Origin: Geodermatophilus chilensis
Lineage (GTDB): Bacteria > Actinomycetota > Actinomycetes > Mycobacteriales > Geodermatophilaceae
Direction of reading: 5' to 3'
DNA: 62,046 bases
Assembly (NCBI RefSeq): GCF_002802985.1
Contig: NZ_NVPT01000006.1
Coordinates: 1 to 62,046 of the forward strand
Program-made: the position numbers and the translations under genes
Part shown: positions 53,743 to 61,096 of the stretch, piece by piece
Numbering within the stretch: the first letter of the stretch is position 1
How the letters are laid out: the number at the start of each line of letters is the position of its first letter
The notes under the pieces: model-generated
The model's database searches: none
The model's input: the letters and a program-made list of their open reading frames with translations, nothing else
What the model was told of the DNA's origin: nothing

Positions 53743-55368
53743 ATGGCGCACACCACCACGGCGACCGACTCCGCACCGGGGCAGGCGCCCGACCGGCGCC
53801 GCGGGGTGCCGTCGCGGGTCCGGGCCCGGGTCGAGCGCTCCTGGCCGGCGAGGCACTGGACGTCGACCCTGGTGGTCCTCGGCGCGGTGCTCCTGGTCGG
53901 CAACGTGCTGCCCTTCTACCCGGGCTTCATGTCCTTCGACTCGGTCGTGCAGCTGGGGCAGGCGCTGGACCCGTCGACCCTGGCCGACTGGCACCCACCG
54001 GTCATGACGGCGTCGTGGTGGCTGCTCATGGTGCTGACCGGCGGCAGCGTCGGCAGCATGCTCGTCGCGCAGCTCGGCCTGCTCTGGGCGGCCCTGACCC
54101 TGCTGGCGGTGTACGTCTTCCGGCGCAGCGGTCGCCGACTGCTCTCCCTGCTGCCGCTGCTCCTGGGGGTGCTGCCGCACGTCGCCAGCATGTCCGCGGT
54201 GATCTGGAAGGACGGCCAGCTCGCCTTCGCGCTGCTCGGCGCGGTCGTCCTCCTGCTGTTCGTCCGCCGTGGGGTCGAGCACACCTGGCTGCGCTGGACG
54301 GCGGTGGCCGTGGCCGTCCTGCTGTGCGCCTACGCCGGCGCCGTCCGCTACAACGCGCTCCCGGCGATCATCCCGCTGCTGTTCCTCCTGACCTGGCCCG
54401 CGCCGCGGCCGGCCCGGCGGTACCGGCTCGCGCTCGCCGGCGCCGCCGTCGTCGGCGCGCTGGTGGCGACGCCGGTCATCGACGCCGTCCGCCCGGTCCA
54501 GGAGACCCACCCGGCCGCCAGCGTCATGCTGGACGACGTCCTGCACCTCTACTCGCTCGACGAGCTCCGGTCGGCCGACGTCAGCCCGCCGCTGCGCGAC
54601 TACCTGGTCACGTTGGCGACCACCTGCCCACCGGAGACCCGCGACGTCAACTACACGTGGCGGTGCGCGAACACGACGGGGACCATCCCGTCGGTCTTCC
54701 TGACGCACGCCGACGAGCTGCGGGACCTCTACCTCAGCGGCATCGCCGAGCACCCGCTGGACTACGCCACCTTCCGGCTCCGCGTCTTCGGCGAGTTCCT
54801 GCACACGCCGCCCGACGAGGTGTTCGTCTCCTGGTTCACGATCGGTGCCAACCCGTACGGCCTCGCGTTCGGGCCCAACCCGGCATCGCGGACGCTGGAG
54901 TCCTACGTGGGCGCGACGACGCGGGACTTCGGGTTCGTCTTCATGCCCTGGGCTTGGCTGCTCGCCGCGGTGCTCGTGCTGGGGCTCGGCTGGCGCAGGC
55001 GGGAGTCGGCGGAGCACGCCGGCGTCGTGGTCGCCCTGGGGGCGTCCTCGGTCGTCTATGTCGTGACCTACCTGCCGATGGTCATCGGCTACGACTACCG
55101 GTTCGTCTACTGGCCGGCCGTCGCCGTCAGTGTGGCGGCGGTGCTCCTGCTGCTGGACCGGCGGACGGCGGGGACGGGCCCCGGTCCGGCGGTCGAGGAC
55201 GAGCCGCCGGTGCACGACGCGACCGCGCCGATGGACCTGGGCCCGGCCGGCGAGCCGGCGTCCCCGCCCCGCACTCCCGCGGCCTGGGCCGGGGCCGGCG
55301 CCGGGCCTACGCTCGCCCCGGCGCCGGCGGCGCCTGCACGGCCCTCTTCCCCAGGGAGCACGTCCTGA
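53743..55368 (+). CDS. Multi-pass membrane protein, GT-C-like
   Basis: A 541-residue protein with about 11 helices. VLPFYPGFMSFDSVVQLGQALDPSTLADWHPPVMTASWWLL gives an exoplasmic Asp near helix 1 and a His-Pro pair, as in GT-C mannosyl/arabinosyl transferases that use polyprenyl phosphate sugars; YAGAVRYNALPAIIPLLFL follows. A large loop between about 250 and 370 has Cys residues (TTCPPETRD, WRCANT). The C-terminal 70 residues are Pro/Ala-rich and cytoplasmic-type. The exact sugar and family are unknown; it may modify the wall glycan made here. Confidence 0.65.
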   Translation: MAHTTTATDSAPGQAPDRRRGVPSRVRARVERSWPARHWTSTLVVLGAVLLVGNVLPFYPGFMSFDSVVQLGQALDPSTLADWHPPVMTASWWLLMVLTGGSVGSMLVAQLGLLWAALTLLAVYVFRRSGRRLLSLLPLLLGVLPHVASMSAVIWKDGQLAFALLGAVVLLLFVRRGVEHTWLRWTAVAVAVLLCAYAGAVRYNALPAIIPLLFLLTWPAPRPARRYRLALAGAAVVGALVATPVIDAVRPVQETHPAASVMLDDVLHLYSLDELRSADVSPPLRDYLVTLATTCPPETRDVNYTWRCANTTGTIPSVFLTHADELRDLYLSGIAEHPLDYATFRLRVFGEFLHTPPDEVFVSWFTIGANPYGLAFGPNPASRTLESYVGATTRDFGFVFMPWAWLLAAVLVLGLGWRRRESAEHAGVVVALGASSVVYVVTYLPMVIGYDYRFVYWPAVAVSVAAVLLLLDRRTAGTGPGPAVEDEPPVHDATAPMDLGPAGEPASPPRTPAAWAGAGAGPTLAPAPAAPARPSSPGSTS

Positions 55369-56294
55369 CCAGCACCACCCTCGAGGCCCCGGCGTTCCAG
55401 GACGTCTGGCGGCCGGCCTGGCCGCTCGACGTCCGGCGCACCCTCTTCCCGCACCAGCGCAGCACCGGCGACCCGGCGCTGCGCCACGTCGACGACGGCT
55501 GCTGGCGGGCGGTCAGCACGCCCGACGGCCCGGCGACGGTGCACCTGACCGTCCGCGGCGGCGAGGTGCGGGTGACGGCGTGGGGGCCCGGCGCCGAGCG
55601 GGCCGGGGCGGCGGTGCCCGCATGGCTGGGCGCCGAGGACCGGCCCGAGGAGTTCGAGCCGCGCGGGCACCCGCTGCTCTCCCGCGTGCACCGCGTCTCC
55701 CCGTGGCTGCGGCTGAGCCGGACGGGGCGCACCTGGGACGCCCTGGTGCCCGCCGTGCTCGAGCAGAAGGTGACCGTCATCGAGGCGCACCGCGTGTGGC
55801 GCGCGCTGCTGCGGCTGGCCGGCGAGCCCGCGCCGGGCCCGGCCCCCGAGGGGATGCGCGTGCCGCCGACCCCCCAGCGGGTGCTGGCGGTGACCGACTG
55901 GGAGTGGCACCGCTGCGGCCTGGACGGCGCCCGTCGCCGGGCGCTGCGGGCCGTGGCGAGCGTCGCCGCGCGGCTGGAGCCGGAGGAGGCCGTGGACTGC
56001 GCCGACCTGCAGCGCCGGCTGCAGACGGTGCCGGGCATCGGCGTCTGGACGGCGGCCGAGGTGGTGCAGCGGGTGTTCGGCTGCCCGGACACGGTCAGCT
56101 ACGGCGACTACCACCTGAAGAACCTGGTGGGCTGGTCGCTGGCCGGCCGCAAGACCGACGACGACGGGATGATGGAGCTGCTCGAGCCCTGGCGCGGGCA
56201 GCGGCAGCGCGTCGTCCGGCTGCTGGGCATCGGCGGCAGCCGCCCGCCCAAGCGCGGCCCGCGCAACGCCCCGACCGACTACCGCCGCCTCTGA
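55365..56294 (+). CDS. HhH-GPD DNA glycosylase (AlkA-like)
   Basis: A protein of about 309 residues. LRLSRTGRTWDALVPAVLEQKVTVIEAHRVWRALL and LQTVPGIGVWTAAEVVQRVFGCPDTVSYGDYHLKN show the helix-hairpin-helix and the catalytic Asp (GDYHLKN) of the 3-methyladenine glycosylase II type; the N-terminal beta domain of AlkA appears as FQDVWRPAWPLDV. No ATG, GTG or TTG fits the N-terminus; a CTG at 55365 overlaps the previous stop and has AGGGAG six bases upstream, so a CTG start is likely. It removes alkylated bases. Confidence 0.82.
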   Translation: MTSTTLEAPAFQDVWRPAWPLDVRRTLFPHQRSTGDPALRHVDDGCWRAVSTPDGPATVHLTVRGGEVRVTAWGPGAERAGAAVPAWLGAEDRPEEFEPRGHPLLSRVHRVSPWLRLSRTGRTWDALVPAVLEQKVTVIEAHRVWRALLRLAGEPAPGPAPEGMRVPPTPQRVLAVTDWEWHRCGLDGARRRALRAVASVAARLEPEEAVDCADLQRRLQTVPGIGVWTAAEVVQRVFGCPDTVSYGDYHLKNLVGWSLAGRKTDDDGMMELLEPWRGQRQRVVRLLGIGGSRPPKRGPRNAPTDYRRL

Positions 56295-56360
56295 GAGGAC
56301 CCCCTTGCCCCCCACCGCTCGCAGGCTCGCGGCGGGGCCCTGCAAGGGGGCCGCCCTCTG
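56293..56360. repeat. Dispersed palindromic repeat, copy 1
   Basis: AGGACCCCCTTGCC, a CTCGCAGGCTCGC centre and GGGCCCTGCAAGGGGG form a compound stem between the convergent glycosylase and rmlA genes. It shares its layout and centre with copies at 58331-58378, 58404-58452 and 60012-60070. It may double as terminator. Confidence 0.65.
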
Positions 56361-56378
56361 GGCCGCAGCCTGCCCGAA

Positions 56379-57251
56379 CTACATCACCGGGTCGTCGAGC
56401 AGGCGGAGCAGGTAGTCGCCGTAGCCGCTCTTGCCCAGCGGCTCGGCGGCGCGGCGCAGGCCGTCGTCGTCCAGCCAGCCCTGCCGCCAGGCGACCTCCT
56501 CGATGCAGCCGATCTTCAGGCCCTGTCGCTCCTCGACCACCGACACGAACTCGGTGGCCTGACGCAGCGAGGCGAAGGTGCCGGTGTCCAGCCACGCCGT
56601 GCCGCGGTCGAGGACGGTCACGGTGAGCCGGCCCTGGCGCAGGTAGTGCTCGTTGACCGCGGTGATCTCCAGCTCGCCGCGGGCGCTGGGCCGGATGCCG
56701 CGCGCCACGTCGATCACCGAGGACTCGTAGAAGTACAGCCCGGGGACGGCGTAGGAGCTCTTGGGCACCGCCGGCTTCTCCTCGATGGACAGCACGCGTC
56801 GGTCGGCGTCGAACTCGACAACGCCGTAGTCCTGCGGGTTGGCCACGTGGTAGGCGAAGACGTGCCCGCCGTCGGGGTCGGGCAGCCGGCCCAGGGCCGT
56901 GCCGAGGCCCGCGCCGTAGAAGATGTTGTCGCCGAGCACCAGGGCCACCGAGGAGTCGCCGACGAACTCGGCGCCGATCAGGAAGGCCTGGGCCAGCCCC
57001 TCGGGCTGCGGCTGGACGGCGTACTCGATCCGCATGCCCAGCCGGGTGCCGTCGCCCAGCAGCGCGCGGAACGCCTCCTGGTCGCCGGGCGTGGTGATCA
57101 CCAGCACCTCGCGGACGCCGGCCATCATCAGCGTGGAGAGCGGGTAGTAGACCATCGGCTTGTCGTAGACCGGCATCAGCTGCTTGCTGACCGCCTGCGT
57201 AATCGGGAACAGGCGGCTGCCGGTGCCCCCGGCCAGGATGATCCCCCGCAT
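56379..57251 (-). CDS. rmlA: Glucose-1-phosphate thymidylyltransferase
   Basis: A 290-residue enzyme. [57 protein letters not shown] is the full RmlA start; [14 protein letters not shown] and [20 protein letters not shown] follow, with the C-terminal [16 protein letters not shown]. It makes dTDP-glucose, the first step of the dTDP-rhamnose route shared with rmlB and rmlD 22 kb away. ATG 57251 is preferred over the longer frame, since family members begin with this sequence. Confidence 0.96.
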   Translation of the reverse strand: MRGIILAGGTGSRLFPITQAVSKQLMPVYDKPMVYYPLSTLMMAGVREVLVITTPGDQEAFRALLGDGTRLGMRIEYAVQPQPEGLAQAFLIGAEFVGDSSVALVLGDNIFYGAGLGTALGRLPDPDGGHVFAYHVANPQDYGVVEFDADRRVLSIEEKPAVPKSSYAVPGLYFYESSVIDVARGIRPSARGELEITAVNEHYLRQGRLTVTVLDRGTAWLDTGTFASLRQATEFVSVVEERQGLKIGCIEEVAWRQGWLDDDGLRRAAEPLGKSGYGDYLLRLLDDPVM

Positions 57252-57280
57252 GTCCGGCGACGCTACCGGCGCGTTCCGGC

Positions 57281-58486
57281 TCAGGACGCGGGCGATCCGA
57301 GCCACAGCCTCCCGACGAGTGAGCTGCCGCCCGGGGTGCCCACCGGCTCCCAGCGGGTCGTCCAGCCCTCGGCGTGCAGCTGGATGACGACCGCGCCCAC
57401 CAGCGCCCCGAGGTTGAGCGCCGCCGTCGTGGTGGCCCGCTCCGGCAGGTGCACGTCGACCACCCCGTCGCCCTCGCCGCCGTAGCGCAGCACCACCGGG
57501 AACTCCGGCAGCGCCGCCGTCGCCACCCGGAACGCCGCCGCCACCGCGTCCAGCTCGCCGGGGCGGGGGACCAGGTCCGCGCCGGGCACCCGGGTCGCCA
57601 CCAGGTCGCGGCTGCCGTAGGGGAACAGGTCGCCGGGGCCCAGGCGGACCAGCGGCCGCGTGCCGGCGTCGTCCTTCGGCGGGTCGAACGGCAACCCGCG
57701 GACGACGGCCACCGGGATGCCGGCCAGCTTGCCCTTCACCAGGTCCGCGGCGCCCGCCAGCTCGTCGACGAGGGCGACCTGGGTGGTCTCCAGCCGGTTG
57801 CCGTGGGCGTCCACGGCGCCGCGGTGGTCGATCAGTGCGGGAATCCCCGCCGAGCCGACGGCGACGTCGGTCAGCCCGTCCCGCCAGGTGCGGCCGAAGG
57901 TGTCACTGACGATGACGGCGACCTCGACCCCGAGCAGCTCGCGCAGCCGGTCGCGCAGGGCCCGGGCCGAGGCGTCGGCGTCCTCGGGCAGCAGCACCAG
58001 CGCGTCACCGGGGACGTTGGAGGCGTCGATCCCGGCGGCGGCGACCACCCAGCCCTGCGGCGTCTCGACGATCTTCAGCGGGCCGCGGCGGGCGACCACG
58101 CGCACCGTCTGGGCGTCGATGGCCCGCTGCCGGGCGGCCTCGCGGTCCTCGCCGGGCGCGACGGGCACCAGCCGGCCCTCGACCTTGGACACCACCTTGG
58201 AGGTCACGACGACGACGTCGCCGTCGGCCAGCCAGGGCGCCGCACCCGCGATCGCCGCGGCGAGGTCGTCGCCGGGGGAGAACTCCGGCAGGTCGGTGAC
58301 CGGGTGGACCGAGATCCCACCCGGGACCGTGGCCCCGTCCCGCGCCTCGCCCTGAGCCGGCGAAGGCCCCGGGGACGGCAGCCCCCCTGCAGGACCCCGT
58401 CGCGGCCCCGTCCCGGGTCCCGCCCTGAGCTCGCGAAGGGCGGGGTCCTTCCCCGGTGGGGGGCAGGCGGGTCCTTGTTCAGACAC
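57281..58486 (-). CDS. fbiB: Coenzyme F420-0:L-glutamate ligase (FbiB/CofE)
   Basis: Up to 401 residues. The CofE domain (about 58-290 by the longest frame) starts [18 protein letters not shown] and includes [67 protein letters not shown] and VRGLPF. It adds glutamates to F420-0 with GTP. After the core only about 110 residues remain, and the usual FMN nitroreductase domain of FbiB is reduced or degenerate. The first 52 codons are made of repeat elements; the only good start is the GTG at 58486, overlapping fbiA by 8 bp. Confidence 0.88.
   Translation of the reverse strand: MSEQGPACPPPGKDPALRELRAGPGTGPRRGPAGGLPSPGPSPAQGEARDGATVPGGISVHPVTDLPEFSPGDDLAAAIAGAAPWLADGDVVVVTSKVVSKVEGRLVPVAPGEDREAARQRAIDAQTVRVVARRGPLKIVETPQGWVVAAAGIDASNVPGDALVLLPEDADASARALRDRLRELLGVEVAVIVSDTFGRTWRDGLTDVAVGSAGIPALIDHRGAVDAHGNRLETTQVALVDELAGAADLVKGKLAGIPVAVVRGLPFDPPKDDAGTRPLVRLGPGDLFPYGSRDLVATRVPGADLVPRPGELDAVAAAFRVATAALPEFPVVLRYGGEGDGVVDVHLPERATTTAALNLGALVGAVVIQLHAEGWTTRWEPVGTPGGSSLVGRLWLGSPAS
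58331..58378. repeat. Dispersed palindromic repeat, copy 4 (inside fbiB 5' end)
   Basis: GGCCCCGTCCCGCGCCTCG then CCTGAGCCGGCGAAGGCC matches the reverse form of the copy at 60012-60070, more diverged. It is translated in frame as part of the N-terminal extension of FbiB. Confidence 0.55.
58404..58452. repeat. Dispersed palindromic repeat, copy 3 (inside fbiB 5' end)
   Basis: GGCCCCGTCCCGGGTCCC, CCTGAGCTCGCGAAGGG and CGGGGTCCTTCC match the reverse complement of the copy at 60012-60070 closely. Lies about 34 bases inside fbiB. Confidence 0.65.
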
Positions 58487-59438
58487 CGGCGGCGTCGAGC
58501 GCGGCCCGCGCCAGCGCCGCGGTCGCCTCGGGTGAGGACATCAGCAGGGGGACGGCGCGGACCTCGACACCGGGGACGTCGGCCGGGTCGCCGGTGTGCA
58601 CCAGCCAGGCGTCGAGCAGCCCGCCGGAGGACCGGGCGCCGTAGTGCCGAGCCACCCCCTCGGCGCTGACCTCCACGCCGAGGACCGGCAGGCAGCGGTC
58701 GGCCATCCCGCGCACGACGCTGCCGCCGACGATCGGCGAGACCCCGACGACGCTGCCCGGCGTCGCCAGCAGCGCCTCCCGCAGGCCGGGCACACCGAGG
58801 ATCGTGCCGACCGACACGACGGGGTTCGAGGGCGCCAGCAGCACCGCGTCGGCGGCGGCGAACGCCTCGGCCACGCCCGGCGCCGGCTTCGCGGCGTCCA
58901 CCCCGACCTGCACGAAGGCGCGCGGCTCGGGCTCGGCGCGGTGCCGCACCCACCACTCCTGGAAGTGCAGCGCCTGCTGCCGCCCGGTGCCCGGGTCGGC
59001 GACCACCACGTGGGTCTCCACCCGCTGGTCGCTCATCGGCAGCAGCTCGACGCCGGGCTGCCAGCGGTCGGCCAGCGCGGCGGTCACCTGGGACAGTGGG
59101 TAGCCGGCGTCCAGCATGCGGGTGCGGAGGAGGTGGGTGGCCAGGTCGCGGTCGCCCAGGCCGAACCACGTCGGCTCGGCCCCGTAGGCGGCCAGCTCCT
59201 CCTTGACCGTCCAGCTCTCGCCGGCCCGGCCCCACCCGCGTTCGGGGTCGATGCCGCCGCCGAGGGTGTACATGACGGTGTCGAGGTCGGGGCAGATCCG
59301 CAGCCCGTGCATCGTCACGTCGTCCCCCGTGTTGACGACGGCGGTGAGCCGCGCGTCGGGCACGGTCGCGCGGAGTCCGGCCAGGAACCGGGCCCCGCCG
59401 ACCCCTCCGGCGAGGACGACGATGTGCACGAAAGTCAT
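58479..59438 (-). CDS. fbiA: 2-phospho-L-lactate transferase (FbiA/CofD)
   Basis: A 319-residue enzyme. [17 protein letters not shown] is the CofD start; [59 protein letters not shown] and [19 protein letters not shown] are diagnostic. It transfers the phosphoenolpyruvate/lactate-phosphate moiety from the GDP-linked or related donor to Fo, making (dehydro)F420-0. ATG 59438 is preferred; a GTG at 59429 is possible. It precedes fbiB in the same operon, as in mycobacteria. Confidence 0.95.
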   Translation of the reverse strand: MTFVHIVVLAGGVGGARFLAGLRATVPDARLTAVVNTGDDVTMHGLRICPDLDTVMYTLGGGIDPERGWGRAGESWTVKEELAAYGAEPTWFGLGDRDLATHLLRTRMLDAGYPLSQVTAALADRWQPGVELLPMSDQRVETHVVVADPGTGRQQALHFQEWWVRHRAEPEPRAFVQVGVDAAKPAPGVAEAFAAADAVLLAPSNPVVSVGTILGVPGLREALLATPGSVVGVSPIVGGSVVRGMADRCLPVLGVEVSAEGVARHYGARSSGGLLDAWLVHTGDPADVPGVEVRAVPLLMSSPEATAALARAALDAAGV

Positions 59439-59670
59439 CGTGCCCGATGGGCACTTGTCCACTGTTCGCCGGGCGTGTCGAGGTGTGCAGCGAGAAGTGA
59501 CGAACACCCTGTGACGGGTGGGGCCGGTGGGACGAGGCGCTTACACCGGGCGGAGTTGACGGCCCCACAACGACACGCGTGTAATTCCGGCGGTGTCAAC
59601 GAGTGCCGAGCGGCCCGGGAACGTCCCGTGGAACGCACATCGGGACGACAGCGAGAGGGGACGCATCGTC

Positions 59671-60003
59671 ATGGCAGAGGTCTCGTGGTTGAGCGACTAC
59701 GTGAACGCCTCCGAGCGCGACCGCAGTGCCACGGGCCCGGCCCAGGGCTTCTCCGGCCTGTGGAGCACGGGCCTGGAGGCCGAGGTGCAGTCGTGGCAGG
59801 AGCGCGCGCTGTGCGCCGAGACCGACCCGGAGGCGTTCTTCCCGGAGAAGGGCGGCTCCACCCGCGAGGCCAAGAAGATCTGCACCGGCTGCGAGGTCAA
59901 GGCCGAGTGCCTGGAGTACGCGCTGGCCAACGACGAGCGCTTCGGCATCTGGGGCGGGCTGTCCGAGCGTGAGCGCCGCCGGCTGCGCCGCCGCGCCGGC
60001 TGA
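59671..60003 (+). CDS. whiB2: WhiB-family iron-sulfur regulator (WhiB2/WhmD-like)
   Basis: A 110-residue protein. The four cluster cysteines are in ALCAETDPEAFF, KICTGCEVKAECLEY; then FGIWGGLSERERRRLRRR gives the conserved G(V/I)WGG turn and the basic tail that contacts DNA. It binds a [4Fe-4S] cluster and sigma factor region 4. The divergent arrangement next to fbiA-fbiB equals the whiB2 (Rv3260c)-fbiA (Rv3261) order of M. tuberculosis; WhiB2 is a cell-division/sporulation-type regulator. GAGAGGGG lies ten bases before the ATG. Confidence 0.92.
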   Translation: MAEVSWLSDYVNASERDRSATGPAQGFSGLWSTGLEAEVQSWQERALCAETDPEAFFPEKGGSTREAKKICTGCEVKAECLEYALANDERFGIWGGLSERERRRLRRRAG

Positions 60004-60011
60004 AAAAGGTA

Positions 60012-60070
60012 GAAGGACCCCGTCCTCCCCACCCCTCGCAAGCTCGGGGCGGGCCCCTGGACGGGGCCGC
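60012..60070. repeat. Dispersed palindromic repeat, copy 2
   Basis: AAGGACCCCGTCCTCCCC, the CCTCGCAAGCTCGGGG centre and GGGCCCCTGGACGGGGCC follow the whiB stop directly. Long GC-rich stem, so a terminator role is likely. Same family as the copies at 56293, 58331 and 58404. Confidence 0.65.
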
Positions 60071-60153
60071 GCACAGCGCCGTGTGACACCAGCTCCGAGC
60101 TGTCCTCACAGCCGCCGACGGATCCCGTCGGCGGCTGTGATGTCGTTCAGGGC

Positions 60154-60966
60154 ATGACGACGCGCGTGGTGGCCGGCCGGGCGGCCGTGGTGCGGGAGCT
60201 CCGCGCGGCCGGTCCGCTGCTCGCGGCGCTGCGCGCGCCGGTGACCGCCCGGGCCCCCTGGTTCACCGCCGCGCTGGCCCTGGACGACGCCCGGCCGGGC
60301 GGCCCGCGGCCGGTCGCCGTCGTGGTCGACCCGCCCGGCGGTACGGGCGCACCGCGGGCGCTGGCGACCCTCGCCCTGCGCGGCGGCCCGCGGCTCACGG
60401 CCACGCTGCTCGGCGACGGTCTCCCGGTGCCCGCCGGGGCGGCGCCCGCCCGCCTCCCGGCCCGGGACGACGCCGCCGCCGACGAACTGGCCGCCGGCGT
60501 CCTGGGCCTGTTCGACCGGGTGCGCCGCGCCTGGACGCTGCGGTTGGCCGGCCTGCCGCTGGGTGACCCGACGCTGCGCGCGATCGGCCGCCGGCGGCCC
60601 GAGGCGGCGTTCGCCAACGCCCGCAGCGCCCGCCTGGTCGACGACCTCGACGACGCCGGCCCGGTGCACCGCACCCGGGACCCCGCCGAGCTGGACCGCC
60701 GGCTGTCCGCGCTGCTCGCCCGCGAGCCCGACCGCCGCACCCGCACCGCCCTGCGCGTCACCGCCCGGCTGCACGCCGCCATCGGTCAGGTGGAGGTGGC
60801 CACGGCGGCCGACGGCGAGCGGGCGCTGCTGACCCTCGTCGACGGCGCCGACCGGCGGCCGTGGTGGAGCACTCCGGATGTGGGCCGGCGCACCGAGATG
60901 GGTGCGCCGCTGGTCTCGCTGACGCTGCGCGGCGGCGGCCCGGCGGCCCTGCTCAGCCGGCTGTGA
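60154..60966 (+). CDS. Hypothetical protein
   Basis: A 270-residue protein of unknown function, Ala/Arg/Leu-rich, with no transmembrane helix and no motif I can name. Strands in PRPVAVVVDPPGGTGAPRALATLALRGGPRLTATLLG and GERALLTLVDGADRRPWW suggest an alpha/beta fold. The start codon ATG has no strong Shine-Dalgarno; the terminator-like repeat lies upstream. Position beside whiB is seen, but I know no linked role. Confidence 0.65.
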   Translation: MTTRVVAGRAAVVRELRAAGPLLAALRAPVTARAPWFTAALALDDARPGGPRPVAVVVDPPGGTGAPRALATLALRGGPRLTATLLGDGLPVPAGAAPARLPARDDAAADELAAGVLGLFDRVRRAWTLRLAGLPLGDPTLRAIGRRRPEAAFANARSARLVDDLDDAGPVHRTRDPAELDRRLSALLAREPDRRTRTALRVTARLHAAIGQVEVATAADGERALLTLVDGADRRPWWSTPDVGRRTEMGAPLVSLTLRGGGPAALLSRL

Positions 60967-60997
60967 CGCCGGCCGGCTCCCGCGCCGCGGCCCCTCT

Positions 60998-61088
60998 GGG
61001 CGATTTCCGCGGAAATCGCCCCGTCGCTCGCGGCCATTTCCGCGGAAATCGCCGCGTCGTTCCCGGCGGTCCCCGCGGAGATCGCCGC
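60998..61088. repeat. Three palindromes with exact 33-bp spacing
   Basis: GATTTCCGCGGAAATC is a perfect palindrome, centred at about 61009.5 and extended to 24 bp (60998-61021). A second, CATTTCCGCGGAAATC-type copy is centred at about 61042.5 and a third, diverged copy (GTCCCCGCGGAGATC) at about 61075.5. Each centre is 33 bp from the next. They lie between the stops of two convergent genes. Confidence 0.75.
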
Positions 61089-61096
61089 CGTCCTGC

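Noticed and set aside
60998-61088. CRISPR-like repeat spacing
   Set aside because: Only three short palindromes with a 33-bp period, no longer conserved repeat and no cas genes.
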